From positions 1 to 64,000 of the forward strand of contig NZ_ANBA01000003.1 in the NCBI RefSeq assembly GCF_000341085.1: DNA of 64,000 bases, given 5' to 3'. This document shows, in pieces, positions 6,537 to 15,546 of this stretch. How positions within the stretch are numbered: the first letter of the stretch is position 1; each line of letters begins with the position of its first letter. Under the pieces are notes generated by a model. That model ran no database searches, was not told the origin of the DNA, and worked only from the letters and a program-made list of their open reading frames with translations. The stretch comes from Nocardiopsis ganjiahuensis DSM 45031. Lineage in GTDB: Bacteria > Actinomycetota > Actinomycetes > Streptosporangiales > Streptosporangiaceae. The position numbers and the translations under genes are program-made.

Positions 6537-9005
6537 TCAGCCCCGGCCCGGGGAGGTGCTGCGGCGGGTGTCGATGCGCAGGACCTGGGGGTCGTGGTCG
6601 CTGACCTGGTCGTGGAACTCGGAGTTGATCCGCGCGACCTCGTAGTCGACCCGTCCGGCCAGGGCTCCGTTGACCAGGATGTGGTCGAGCGCCTGGGAGT
6701 TGCCGTCGAAGACGTAGTTGTAGCGTTCCTCGCGCGGCAGCCCGTCCATCGGGTTGGCCAGCAGGCCGTCCGCGGTGAGGACGTCCAGGGTCGGCGAGAA
6801 CGGGAAGTCGTTCAGGTCGCCCATCACCACCAGGTTGGCCTGCGGGTCGACGGCCAGCAGGTCCTCGGCGAACTCGCGGACCAACCGCGCCTGGGCGTTG
6901 CGCTGGGCCTCGCTGGTGCGGTTCGGCGGCTGGTTGACGCCGTGCAGGGACTGGTCGCCGCCCTTGGAGTTGAAGTGGTTGGTCACCACGTACACGTCGC
7001 GGTTGAGGACGCGGAAGTGGCCGACCAGCGGCTTGCGGCTGGAGTTCCAGGCCTCGTCGCCGGGGGCGATGCGGCCCGGGGAGGCGGACAGCTCGGCCCC
7101 GCGTTCACCCTCCACGACCTCGACGGGGGTGGTGGCGTCGCCGCCCTCGACGTCCACGAACTGGACCCGGTCGGGGTTGAAGAGGAAGGCGTTGCGGATG
7201 TTGCCGCCGGGCTGGCCTCCGTCCTGCTTGTCCTCGGGGCTGATCTGGCGCCATTCGTACCCGGGGCCGCCCGCGGCGGCGATCGCCTCGACGAGCCGGT
7301 CGAGGGTGACGTCGGCGTCCACCGTCCCGTCGTCGACGGGGCCGTTGTTGTCCTGGATCTCCTCGAGGCCGATGATGTCCGGTGCGCCGAGGTGGACGGC
7401 GATGCCCTCGGCCAGGGCGTCGAACTCGGCCTGGGGGTCCTCACCGCCGAGGTTCTCGACGTTGTAGGTGGCGACGCCGATCTCGTGCCGGGCGGTGCCG
7501 CGGACCGGCTCGCGCTCCAGGCCGCCGGAGACGTGCTCGCCCAGGGTGGTGGCGCGGACCAGGTAGCCGCCGAACCGGCTGTAGTAGACCGGGCCCTCGG
7601 TGACGCCGGCCAGGGTGTCGCCGACGTCGGCCGCCGGGAACGGGCGCACGTCCCGGTCCAGGAGCGACTCGATCTTCACCCGGCCGCTGTTGGGCTCGTC
7701 GTAGGAGCCGTAGTGCGTGCCGCCGTTGGCGGTGGGGTTCTGGTCGGGCTTGGTGGTCACCCACAGGGCGTCGTAGCCGTCGGTGGGGGCGATGACCGGG
7801 GCGTCCTCCACCCGGACGAGCATGTGCTCGTGGGCGGCCCAGAAGTCCAGGGCGAACTTGTCGGGCTGGAGCTCCAGGTCGGTGATGTCGCCGCCGTGGT
7901 CCGGGGCGTAGGCCTCGGGGAGGGCGTCGGCGTCGAGCAGGACCGCCTCGGGCAGGTCGTTGTCCCGGGACAGGGTGGTCCACCGGGCCTGGTCGAGCTG
8001 GGTGACGGTCTGCGCGCCCGCCTGGGGGCGGTACTCGCTGACCCGTCCGGCGGCCAGGACCTCGTCGCCGACCGCGACGTCGGGGGTGGTGGAACCGGTG
8101 AAGACGAAGAGCGCCTCGCTGGTGCGCGGGTCTCCGTCGCCCTCGGTGTCCTGGAACCAGAAGCCCTGGGCGCTGCCGAAGGCGTTGACGGCGGTGACCA
8201 CACCGGGCAGGCCGGAGACCTGTTCGCCCACGTGGGGCGAGGTGCGGGTGACGCCCTGGATGTCGTGGACGCGCAGGTCGCCGGGTTCGACCGGTTCCTC
8301 GGGCTCGCCCCCGCCGGGGTCCTCGACCGTCTCGCCCGCGCTGTTGGTGGGGGTGGGCTCGCCGGTGGAGAAGTCGGCGGAGTTGTTCCCGGTGTCGGTG
8401 AACCGGGCGTCGCGTGAGGTCGAGGTGGTGTTCGAGGTGCCGGCGGTCGGCGAACCGGCGAAGACCGCGGCGTTGCCGTAGCCGACGACGTCGACGACCG
8501 ACTCGTCCTCGGCACAGGTGGCGGCGGTGCGGCACTCGACGGGGTCGGTGCCCTCCACCAGGAGCACGGTCCCGGCGGTGGCCGACATGTTCGTGTTCCC
8601 GGCGTCGTCCGGCTCGGGCAGCTCGGTGGTGCCGCCCGCACCGGCCGCCTGGCGGATCAGGTGGTGCTCGCCGGCGGGGACGCTGCCGCTGAGCGGGGTC
8701 ACCTGGACCCGGGTGGCCTCGCCGGGCCGCGCGGGCAGGTACTGCACGCTCCACCCGGACAGGTCGGCGTCGGAGCCGGTGGGGTTGCCCAGTTCGACGA
8801 AGTCGTGCCGCAGCTCCGCCCCGCTGTTGCCGCCACCGCCGTAGACCTCGCTGATGACGGGGTGGTCGGCCTCGGCCAGCGCGGGGAGCGGTGCCAGGAG
8901 GCTCGCGCCCAGGGCTGCCGCGGCGACCGCGGCGGCCGATGCGAGGAGGCGCCGGTTCGGGGCGGCCGGGGGGTGGTCTCCGGGCCTGGAGGGGGGTAGG
9001 GACAC
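6537..9005 (-). CDS. Secreted lamin-tail/endonuclease-exonuclease-phosphatase family nuclease (ExeM/NucH-like)
   Basis: 822 residues. A Sec signal (Arg pair, Ala/Leu-rich core, cleavage near ALA at about 43) precedes a lamin-tail domain (about 45-170, HDFVELGNPTG). An OB-fold-like domain follows (about 240-345), then the EEP nuclease domain (about 508-810) with NVENL, a GLEEIQD metal-binding Glu, NHFNSKGGD, GDLNDFP and SDHDP. The family degrades extracellular DNA for phosphate, nutrition or biofilm remodelling. The GTG at 9005 has GGAG upstream and places the signal at the N-terminus; longer readings add 76 residues of non-secretory sequence. No C-terminal anchor is visible, so the enzyme is probably released. 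Confidence 0.85.
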   Translation of the reverse strand: MSLPPSRPGDHPPAAPNRRLLASAAAVAAAALGASLLAPLPALAEADHPVISEVYGGGGNSGAELRHDFVELGNPTGSDADLSGWSVQYLPARPGEATRVQVTPLSGSVPAGEHHLIRQAAGAGGTTELPEPDDAGNTNMSATAGTVLLVEGTDPVECRTAATCAEDESVVDVVGYGNAAVFAGSPTAGTSNTTSTSRDARFTDTGNNSADFSTGEPTPTNSAGETVEDPGGGEPEEPVEPGDLRVHDIQGVTRTSPHVGEQVSGLPGVVTAVNAFGSAQGFWFQDTEGDGDPRTSEALFVFTGSTTPDVAVGDEVLAAGRVSEYRPQAGAQTVTQLDQARWTTLSRDNDLPEAVLLDADALPEAYAPDHGGDITDLELQPDKFALDFWAAHEHMLVRVEDAPVIAPTDGYDALWVTTKPDQNPTANGGTHYGSYDEPNSGRVKIESLLDRDVRPFPAADVGDTLAGVTEGPVYYSRFGGYLVRATTLGEHVSGGLEREPVRGTARHEIGVATYNVENLGGEDPQAEFDALAEGIAVHLGAPDIIGLEEIQDNNGPVDDGTVDADVTLDRLVEAIAAAGGPGYEWRQISPEDKQDGGQPGGNIRNAFLFNPDRVQFVDVEGGDATTPVEVVEGERGAELSASPGRIAPGDEAWNSSRKPLVGHFRVLNRDVYVVTNHFNSKGGDQSLHGVNQPPNRTSEAQRNAQARLVREFAEDLLAVDPQANLVVMGDLNDFPFSPTLDVLTADGLLANPMDGLPREERYNYVFDGNSQALDHILVNGALAGRVDYEVARINSEFHDQVSDHDPQVLRIDTRRSTSPGRG

Positions 9006-9137
9006 GCCAGCTCCGCTTGTTTTCGGGGGTACGGGGGTTCGCGGCACATGATGGCCGCCGCGGATGTCCACATGAAGGAGGGGACGTGAAAAGAAGGCGA
9101 CCCGGTGCCCGATTGTGGTGATCGCACGACAACGGAG

Positions 9138-9174
9138 CGCCCGGGCTTCGGTGCGATCCTCCAAAGCCCGGGCG
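9138..9174 (-). terminator. Terminator of the ribosomal protection gene
   Basis: An 11-bp perfect stem (9138-9148 with 9164-9174), CGCCCGGGCTT and its complement, lies 40 bp beyond the stop of the minus-strand GTPase gene and before the nuclease promoter region. Confidence 0.65.
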
Positions 9175-9213
9175 TCCGGAGCGTGCGCGTACGCGAGGCC
9201 GGTCCGGTCCGGT

Positions 9214-11199
9214 CTACCCCCCGGTTCCCGCACGGCCCGCGTTGCCCAGGTGCACCAGGTACTCGTCCAGGTCCAGCGGGTTGCCGTCGGTACGGGCCCG
9301 GTGGGGCGGGCGTCCGCGTACCGGCAGGTCGCCCCCGGGCCGGGTCCACCACACGCCCTCGCCCCGGGAGATCCCCGGCAGCCGGGTGCGGAAGGCGTCG
9401 GCGCCCCGGACCGGGATCTCCCCGGTGACCCGCCACCCCTCGGCGGTCCGGTCCGTACCGGACACCCGCGCCCCGCACGCGTGCAGGCGGGAGACGGCCG
9501 CGCTCAGCACGTCCTCGGGGACGTCCAGCTCGAACTCGCGCACGGGCTCGTACACGCGGGTGCCCGCGGCGCCCAGGGCCCGCATGAGCACCACCGGGGT
9601 GAGCAGTCGGAAGTGCGCCGCCTCGGTCAGGGGTGCGATGTAGCCGCTCCGGACCAGGGTGACGACGCAGTCGGTCACCGGCCACCCGTACAGGCCCTGC
9701 CGCAGGGCCTCGCGCACCGTGTCCTCCACCGCGTGGTCGTAGGCGGCGAGCAGCGCGCCCAGCTCGGTCTCCCTGCGGAAGAGCACCCCGCTTCCCGCCT
9801 CCCCCGGGTCCACCCGCAAGCCCACGGTGACCGGGCCGCCGACCTCCCGGGCGAGGTCGATCTCCTCGATCGCCGTCCCGGGGCCGACCGGACGTTCGGT
9901 GTGCACCACGCTGCTGGGTCCGAAGACCGCCTCGACCCCGAACTCGCTGGCCAGGGTGTCGGCGACGACCTCTTTCTGCACCTCGCCGTGGAGCAGGACC
10001 GAAAGCCCCTCCCCCGGCACGGTGCGCAGCCGGATCAGCGGGTCCTGGTCCGAGAGCGCGCTCAGCGCGGCGTGCAGCCGGTGCTCACCGCCCTCGACGG
10101 CCGGGCGCACGATCGACTCCAGGGCCGGTCGGACCAGGCTCACCGGGGCGGCCGACGTCCCGATCCGGTCCCCGACCCGCAGTCCGGGCAGGCCGCGGAC
10201 GCGCCCGATCCCGCCCGCGGTGAGCACACGGTGGCGATCGCCCTCGTGTCCGACCACCTCCAGGTGGGTGACGCGGCCCTCGTACGGATCGCCGTCGGCG
10301 GGGTCGGCCCGCTCGAACCGCACCCGGTCCCGCGGGGCCAGACGGCCGGAGAACAGCCGCAGGTAGCCGGTCTTCTCCCCCGAGGCGGAACGCTCGACAG
10401 CGAAGACCGTGCCGCGCGGCCGGTCAGCGGAGACGTCTTCCTCCGCGGTGGCGGGCAGCAGTTCGGTGAGGGCTCGGGAGAGCCGGTCGACGCCCTCGCC
10501 GGTGATCGCCGACCCCGAGAGTACGGGGTACAGCAGTCCCCGCCCGACCTGTTCACGGACCCTCTCCCGCAGGTCGGCGCCCCGAGGCGGCGGCCGGTCG
10601 TCGACCAGCGCGGCGAGGAGGGCGCCGTCCTCCTCGGCGAGCAGTTCGGCGGCCCGGGCGGCCAGACCGGGGTCGTCCCAGGAGAGCGGCAGGGTACGCG
10701 CCCTCCGGGTCCCCGGTCCGTGCACGGTGTCCAGGGCCAGGGCGCGGCCGGTGAGGCGGCGGCGGATCTGGGCGAGGACGCGCTCGGGGTCGGCGCCGCC
10801 CCGGTCGGTCTTGTTGACGAACAGCAGCACGGGCAGGCGCATCTCGCGCAGGACGCGCATGAGCAGGCGGGTGTGGGCCTGGACGCCCTCCACGGCGGAG
10901 AGCACCAGGACGGCGCCGTCGAGCACCGCGAGGGCGCGTTCGACCTCGGCGACGAAGTCGGCGTGTCCGGGGGTGTCGATCAGGTTGACCTGGGTGGTGC
11001 CGATCCGGAAGGGCGCCACGGCGGTGCGCACGGTGATGCCGCGTTCCCGTTCGATCCGGCCGGTGTCGGTCCGGGTGTCGCCGGAGTCGACGCTGCCGAG
11101 GCGGTCGGTGGCACCGGCGCCGAAGAGCAGGCGCTCGGTGAGGCTGGTCTTACCCGCGTCGACGTGCGCGAGGATCCCGATGTTGAGTGTGGCGGTCAA
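9214..11199 (-). CDS. Otr(A)/Tet-family ribosomal protection GTPase
   Basis: 661 residues, an EF-G paralogue. The GTPase domain shows AHVDAGKTS (11-19), DTPGHAD and NKTD, and RGITVRTAV is the switch I segment. The length and the NIGILAHVDAGKTSLTERLL opening match tetracycline ribosomal protection proteins (Otr(A), TetM), not the longer EF-G. Such proteins bind the ribosome and release tetracycline. Actinomycetes carry many homologues without proven resistance, so the drug is inferred. The start is TTG (11199) with GGGAA upstream; no ATG lies near the conserved N-terminus. A rare TTG start suggests low or controlled translation. Confidence 0.85.
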   Translation of the reverse strand: MTATLNIGILAHVDAGKTSLTERLLFGAGATDRLGSVDSGDTRTDTGRIERERGITVRTAVAPFRIGTTQVNLIDTPGHADFVAEVERALAVLDGAVLVLSAVEGVQAHTRLLMRVLREMRLPVLLFVNKTDRGGADPERVLAQIRRRLTGRALALDTVHGPGTRRARTLPLSWDDPGLAARAAELLAEEDGALLAALVDDRPPPRGADLRERVREQVGRGLLYPVLSGSAITGEGVDRLSRALTELLPATAEEDVSADRPRGTVFAVERSASGEKTGYLRLFSGRLAPRDRVRFERADPADGDPYEGRVTHLEVVGHEGDRHRVLTAGGIGRVRGLPGLRVGDRIGTSAAPVSLVRPALESIVRPAVEGGEHRLHAALSALSDQDPLIRLRTVPGEGLSVLLHGEVQKEVVADTLASEFGVEAVFGPSSVVHTERPVGPGTAIEEIDLAREVGGPVTVGLRVDPGEAGSGVLFRRETELGALLAAYDHAVEDTVREALRQGLYGWPVTDCVVTLVRSGYIAPLTEAAHFRLLTPVVLMRALGAAGTRVYEPVREFELDVPEDVLSAAVSRLHACGARVSGTDRTAEGWRVTGEIPVRGADAFRTRLPGISRGEGVWWTRPGGDLPVRGRPPHRARTDGNPLDLDEYLVHLGNAGRAGTGG

Positions 11200-11311
11200 A
11201 AGCGGTTCCCAGGAGGGTCTCGATCCGGAAGGTGGTCTGAGAACTTCCGTGGGAACGCCGCATGCCGTCGGCCTCTCTGCTGTCCGTAATGGTCAGGACG
11301 ATGATGCTGAT

Positions 11312-11357
11312 CGGGGGCGGGCCGCGCAAGGGATTTTCCCCGCGCGCCCCGCCCCCG
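11312..11357 (-). terminator. Large hairpin between pnkp and the ribosomal protection gene
   Basis: Arms of 16 bp (11312-11327 with 11342-11357, one mismatch) enclose a loop that can pair further (GGG/CCC). It lies 23 bp after the pnkp stop and 113 bp before the GTPase start on the same strand. It is most simply the pnkp terminator, but could act as an attenuator for the resistance-like gene. Confidence 0.65.
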
Positions 11358-11379
11358 AGCACACTCCTGCTGCCAGCGG

Positions 11380-13971
11380 CTAGAGCCTGGGGTCGACCGG
11401 TTCGGTCTCCAGGGCCAGGACCGCGAAGACCGGCTCGTGCACCCGCCACAGCGGCTCACCGGCCGCCTGGCGGGCCAGGGCCTCCAGTCCGAGCTTGTGC
11501 TCGCGCATGGCCAGCCCGGTCTTGCGGCCGAGCTTGCGGTCCTTGAGCACGGCGATCCGCTCCGGGTCGGTGTAGTCCGCCCCGTAGATGAGCCGCAGGT
11601 ACTCCGGGCCGCGGACCTTCAGCCCCGGCTGGGTCAGACCCTTGCGGCCCTCGGCCCGGGCGCCGAGGAGCGGTTTGACCACCATGCCCTCGCCGCCGCG
11701 GTCGACCATGTCCCGCCACCAGGCGGCCGCCGCCGCGCAGGCGCCCGGGTCGGTGGTGTCCACGACCAGGTAACGGGTGGCCTGCACCATTCCGCCGGTC
11801 TCCGCGAGCTGTTCGGCCACGCCCATGTGCCAGAGGTGGTCGGCCTCGGTGTACTCCTTGCCCTCGGAGGCCAGCAGCGCGAACGGGGCGTAGCGCAGCC
11901 CGTCCGCGCCCTCGGTCTCCCAGGTGTAGCGCCGGTAGACCTGGCTGAACGCCTCGGTCTGGTCGGTGCGCCGGGCGACGGTGGCCGCCAGTTCCCCGAC
12001 GTCCACGCCCCGCTCGGCCGCCGCGGCCAGGGCGGCCGACGCGGCGGGCAGTGAGGCCCGGGCGGCGGCGCCCACCGACGCGTACTGCTCACGGATGAGC
12101 GAGCGCGCCTTGGCGGACCAGGGCAGCATCTCGCCGTCCAGGGCGATCCAGTCGGTACCGAGCTTGTCCCAGAGCCCCGCTTCGGTGACCGCCTGCCGCA
12201 GCCGGTCGACCACCTCGGCCTGGACCGCCGGGTCCCGGAAGAAGGCCCGCCCGGTGCGGGTGTAGACGGTGCCGAGCTCGCCCGGGACGAACCGCCGCGA
12301 GGCCGCCTCGTCCCGGCAGAGCACGGCGACCGCCCGCGAGCCCATGTGCTTCTCCTCGCAGATCACCTGCCCGACGCCGGAGGCCCGGAAGGAGGCGAAG
12401 GCCTCGTCGGGGTGTTCCAGCAGTGCGGGGTCGGCGGCGGTCGGCGCGGGGGCCATGGTCGGCGGCAGGTAGACCAGCCACCGGGGGTCCACGGAGAACC
12501 GGCTCATGACCTCCAGCGCGGCCATGGTGCTCTCGCTGTTGGCGCGTACGGTGCCGTACCGGGTCTCGACGAACAGCCCGGCGTGGAAGTCGCCCACGCC
12601 GACGTCGTTGATGTCGATGACCTGGCCGGGGCCCCGGTCGTCGGCCTCCGGCGGGTTCTCCACCAGGGGCCGGACCGGTTCGTACCAGGTGCGCTCGGCG
12701 TCCACGTCCACGATCTCCCGCTCGGGGTAGCGCAGCGCGGTGAGCTTGCCGCCGAACACGCAGCCGGTGTCCAGGCAGATGGTCCGGTTGAGCCACTCGG
12801 CCTTGTCGGTGGGCACGTGCCCGTAGACCACCATGGCTTTGCCGCGGTAGTCGCGGGCCCAGGGCAGTCGGACGGGCAGGCCGAACTCGTCGGTCTCCCC
12901 GGTGGTCTCGCCGTACAGGGCGAAGGAGCGCACCCGGCCGGAGGCCCGCCCGTGGTACTCCTCCTTGAGCCCGGCGTGCGCCACGACCAGGTTTCCGCCG
13001 TCCAGCTGCAGGTGGCTGACGAGGCCGTCGCAGAAGTCCAGGACCCGCTTGCGGAACTCCTCGGTCTCGCGGCCGAGCTGCTCCACGGTCTCGGCCAGGC
13101 CGTGGGTGAGCTGGGCCTTGCCGGTCCTGAGGTAGCGGACCAGCTTGTTCTCGTGGTTTCCGGGCACGCAGAGGGCGTCGCCGTCGGCGACCATGCCCAT
13201 GGCCAGGCGCAGCACGCCGGGGCTGTCGGGGCCGCGGTCCACGAGGTCGCCGACGAAGACCACCGTGCGCCCCTCGGGGTGGCGGGCGCCGACCGGGCGG
13301 TCCTCGGTGTCGCGGCGCAGTTCGTAGCCGAGCTCCTCCAGCAGGGTCTCCAGTTCGGAGCGGCAGCCGTGGACGTCACCGATGATGTCGAAGGGGCCGG
13401 TGAGCTCGGTGCGGTCCGGCCAGGGCCGCTCCAGCTCGATGCGGGCGGTGTCGATCTCCTCCTGCCCCTTGAGGACGAACACCTTGCGGATGCCCTCGCG
13501 GCTCATCCGCTTGAGCCCGTCCTTGAGGTCGCGGCGCTGGCGGCGGATGACGTGGTCGCCGAAGTCGCGGTCGGCGCGGGTGCGGTTGCGTTCGCGGGCC
13601 AGCGCCTCGGGCACGTCGAGCACGATCGCGGTGGTCAGGACGTTGTTGTCCTTGGCGATGCGGACCAGCTGCTCGCGTGCCTTGCGCTGGACGTTGGTGG
13701 CGTCCACGACCGTGAGCAGCCCGCGCCGCAGCCGGATGTCCACGATGGTGCCGAGCAGCGCGAAGGCGTCGGCGGTGGCGGTCTGGTCGTTCTCGTCGTC
13801 GCTGACCATGCCCCGGCAGAAGTCGGAGCCGATCACCTGGGTGGGCCCGAAGTGCTCGGCGGCGAAGGTGGACTTGCCGGAACCGGAGACCCCGACCAGC
13901 AGGACGAGCCCCATCCGGGGCACGCCGAGCACTCGGGGCTCGCGGGCGGCCTCGTCGTTCGGCTCGTTCAT
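11380..13971 (-). CDS. pnkp: Bacterial polynucleotide kinase-phosphatase/ligase (Pnkp)
   Basis: 863 residues, the usual length of the three-domain RNA repair enzyme. The kinase has P-loop GVSGSGKST at 27-35. The metallophosphatase (about 190-400) has GDVHG (Asp199, His201), GDLVDRG (Asp242) and GNHE (272-274), with later AHAGL and YGHVP. The adenylyltransferase/ligase has Lys541 in the KHMG motif and VVKP in motif V. It heals the 3' and 5' ends of cut RNA and, with Hen1, seals them. The ATG overlaps the hen1 stop in ATGA, so both are co-translated. All three active sites look intact. A longer reading to 14787 belongs to the opposite phase of hen1 and is not coding. Confidence 0.95.
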   Translation of the reverse strand: MNEPNDEAAREPRVLGVPRMGLVLLVGVSGSGKSTFAAEHFGPTQVIGSDFCRGMVSDDENDQTATADAFALLGTIVDIRLRRGLLTVVDATNVQRKAREQLVRIAKDNNVLTTAIVLDVPEALARERNRTRADRDFGDHVIRRQRRDLKDGLKRMSREGIRKVFVLKGQEEIDTARIELERPWPDRTELTGPFDIIGDVHGCRSELETLLEELGYELRRDTEDRPVGARHPEGRTVVFVGDLVDRGPDSPGVLRLAMGMVADGDALCVPGNHENKLVRYLRTGKAQLTHGLAETVEQLGRETEEFRKRVLDFCDGLVSHLQLDGGNLVVAHAGLKEEYHGRASGRVRSFALYGETTGETDEFGLPVRLPWARDYRGKAMVVYGHVPTDKAEWLNRTICLDTGCVFGGKLTALRYPEREIVDVDAERTWYEPVRPLVENPPEADDRGPGQVIDINDVGVGDFHAGLFVETRYGTVRANSESTMAALEVMSRFSVDPRWLVYLPPTMAPAPTAADPALLEHPDEAFASFRASGVGQVICEEKHMGSRAVAVLCRDEAASRRFVPGELGTVYTRTGRAFFRDPAVQAEVVDRLRQAVTEAGLWDKLGTDWIALDGEMLPWSAKARSLIREQYASVGAAARASLPAASAALAAAAERGVDVGELAATVARRTDQTEAFSQVYRRYTWETEGADGLRYAPFALLASEGKEYTEADHLWHMGVAEQLAETGGMVQATRYLVVDTTDPGACAAAAAWWRDMVDRGGEGMVVKPLLGARAEGRKGLTQPGLKVRGPEYLRLIYGADYTDPERIAVLKDRKLGRKTGLAMREHKLGLEALARQAAGEPLWRVHEPVFAVLALETEPVDPRL

Positions 13972-15503
13972 GCGGTGAAGACTCCCATCTGGGTCGGGGC
14001 CCCGGTCTCGGGGTGCTCGGGGCCGACCGGAAGGCGGCGGACGGTGTAGCCGTGTTCGGCGGCGACCCGGTCGGTCCAGGCGGCGAACTCGGCGCGCGTC
14101 CACTCGAACCGGTGGTCGGCGTGCCGGAACGCGCCCTCCTCCAGGCCCTCGTAGTGGCGGTTGTACTCGATGTTGGGCGTGGTGACCACGACGACGCGGG
14201 GGGCCGCGTCGCCGAAGACGACGTTCTCCATGGCGGCCAGCCGGGAGGGGTCGAGGTGTTCGACCACTTCCATGAGCACCGCCGCGTCGTGGCCCTGGAA
14301 CCGGCGGTCCCGGTAGACCACGGAGCCGAGCAGGAGCTCGGGGCGGGGCCTGCGCTCGGCCGAGCCACCGCGGCCGCCGGACGTGTCGGCGAACAGGGGC
14401 CGGTGGCGCCTGCCCCCGTCGGGGTGGCAGCCCTTGCAGAGCCTGCGGTGGGCGGCCTCCAGGCTGCCCAGGTGGACGTCCACTCCGGTGATCCGCTCCA
14501 GGGTGCGGTCGCGGACCAGCCGCTCCAGCAGCTTGCCGCCACCGCATCCCAGGTCGATGACGCTGGTGGCGCGCTCGGCCTCCAGCACCGCCATGATCGC
14601 GCCCGCGCGCTGCTCGGCCAGCGAGGGCTCGCGCTCCTCGACGGCCGGGTCGCGCGGGACGACGGCGGCCGCCCCGTTCTCCGCCCCGTTCTCCGGGTCG
14701 GCGGCCTGGTCCTCGGACTCGGCCAGGCGGGCCAGGGCGGTGCGCACGTACTGTTCGCGGCGGGCGAGGTAGCGGCGGGTGATCCACCCGCGCTCGGGGT
14801 GCCCGGCCAGCCAGCCCGCACCCGCGCCGTCCTCGCCCTCCTCGTTCACGATCCCGTCGACCGGGGCGCCTCCCGCGCGCAGGAGTTTGTCGATCTCGGT
14901 GGAGTCCACCCAGTAGTGCTTGTGGCCGCCCTCCATCGCGGGCAGCAGCACGTACAGGTGGCTGAGCGCCTCGGACAGCCGCAGGGTCCCGGTCAGGGTG
15001 AGCGACAGGTAGTGCGAGTCACCCCAGCCGGGCAGGCCGGGGTCGAGCGGGACCGGCTCGGCCGCCACCGTCCAGCCCAGCGGTTCGAAGAGCGCCCGCG
15101 CCTTCTCCGGCCCCGGACGGCACGGCACCGCGGGCAGGTGCAGCTCCAGCGGGATGGGGGTGCGGGCCAGCTCGGGGCGGCTCTCGCAGACCCCGCGGAT
15201 GGCCGTCCGCAGCACCTTGCCCAGCGCCACCGTGAACAGCGACGAGGAGGCGTAGGGCCGGTCGTTCACGTACTGCGCGAGGGCGAAGTCGGGGGTGTTG
15301 ACCGACGTGCGCGAGCGCAGGAGCGCCTGCGGGTCCACCTCGAGCAGGAGCGCGGCCGTGCAGCGTTCCTCGGTGGCCTCGGGATAGAAGACGTGCGCCG
15401 TCCCGAAGGACTGCTCGAAGCTCTGCGCCTTGTCGGGGTGCTTGTGCAGCAGGTGTCCGAGGTCCGTCGCCGGCGTGGCTGTGGTGGTGATCGTCAGTAG
15501 CAC
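13968..15503 (-). CDS. hen1: 3'-terminal RNA ribose 2'-O-methyltransferase Hen1
   Basis: 511 residues. The N-terminal half is the bacterial Hen1 domain that activates the Pnkp ligase (MLLTITTT opening, then HKHPDKAQSFEQSFG). The C-terminal half is a Rossmann methyltransferase with DLGCGGG at 317-323 and a metal site of Glu412, Glu415, His416 and probably His464. It 2'-O-methylates the 3' end before ligation, so the repaired tRNA cannot be cut again at the same place by a ribotoxin. The linker (about 265-300) is acidic and low in complexity. The start is GTG (15503), supported by the conserved MLLTI opening. With Pnkp it forms a complete RNA repair operon, here without an adjacent toxin. Confidence 0.95.
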   Translation of the reverse strand: MLLTITTTATPATDLGHLLHKHPDKAQSFEQSFGTAHVFYPEATEERCTAALLLEVDPQALLRSRTSVNTPDFALAQYVNDRPYASSSLFTVALGKVLRTAIRGVCESRPELARTPIPLELHLPAVPCRPGPEKARALFEPLGWTVAAEPVPLDPGLPGWGDSHYLSLTLTGTLRLSEALSHLYVLLPAMEGGHKHYWVDSTEIDKLLRAGGAPVDGIVNEEGEDGAGAGWLAGHPERGWITRRYLARREQYVRTALARLAESEDQAADPENGAENGAAAVVPRDPAVEEREPSLAEQRAGAIMAVLEAERATSVIDLGCGGGKLLERLVRDRTLERITGVDVHLGSLEAAHRRLCKGCHPDGGRRHRPLFADTSGGRGGSAERRPRPELLLGSVVYRDRRFQGHDAAVLMEVVEHLDPSRLAAMENVVFGDAAPRVVVVTTPNIEYNRHYEGLEEGAFRHADHRFEWTRAEFAAWTDRVAAEHGYTVRRLPVGPEHPETGAPTQMGVFTA

Positions 15504-15546
15504 CCGTGCATTCTGTCCGACATCCTCCGCGGCCGACCAGTGCTTT

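Noticed and set aside
9086-9121. Eleven-codon ORF (VKRRRPGARLW) with GGAGGGG before its GTG
   Set aside because: Very short, no relation to the neighbours, and it lies in the upstream region of a minus-strand gene. Chance is likely.
11150-11264. Short minus-strand ORF starting with ATG at about 11262 and overlapping the ribosomal protection gene start, a possible leader peptide
   Set aside because: It runs on in another frame inside the gene and shows no resistance-leader pattern or ribosome-binding site.
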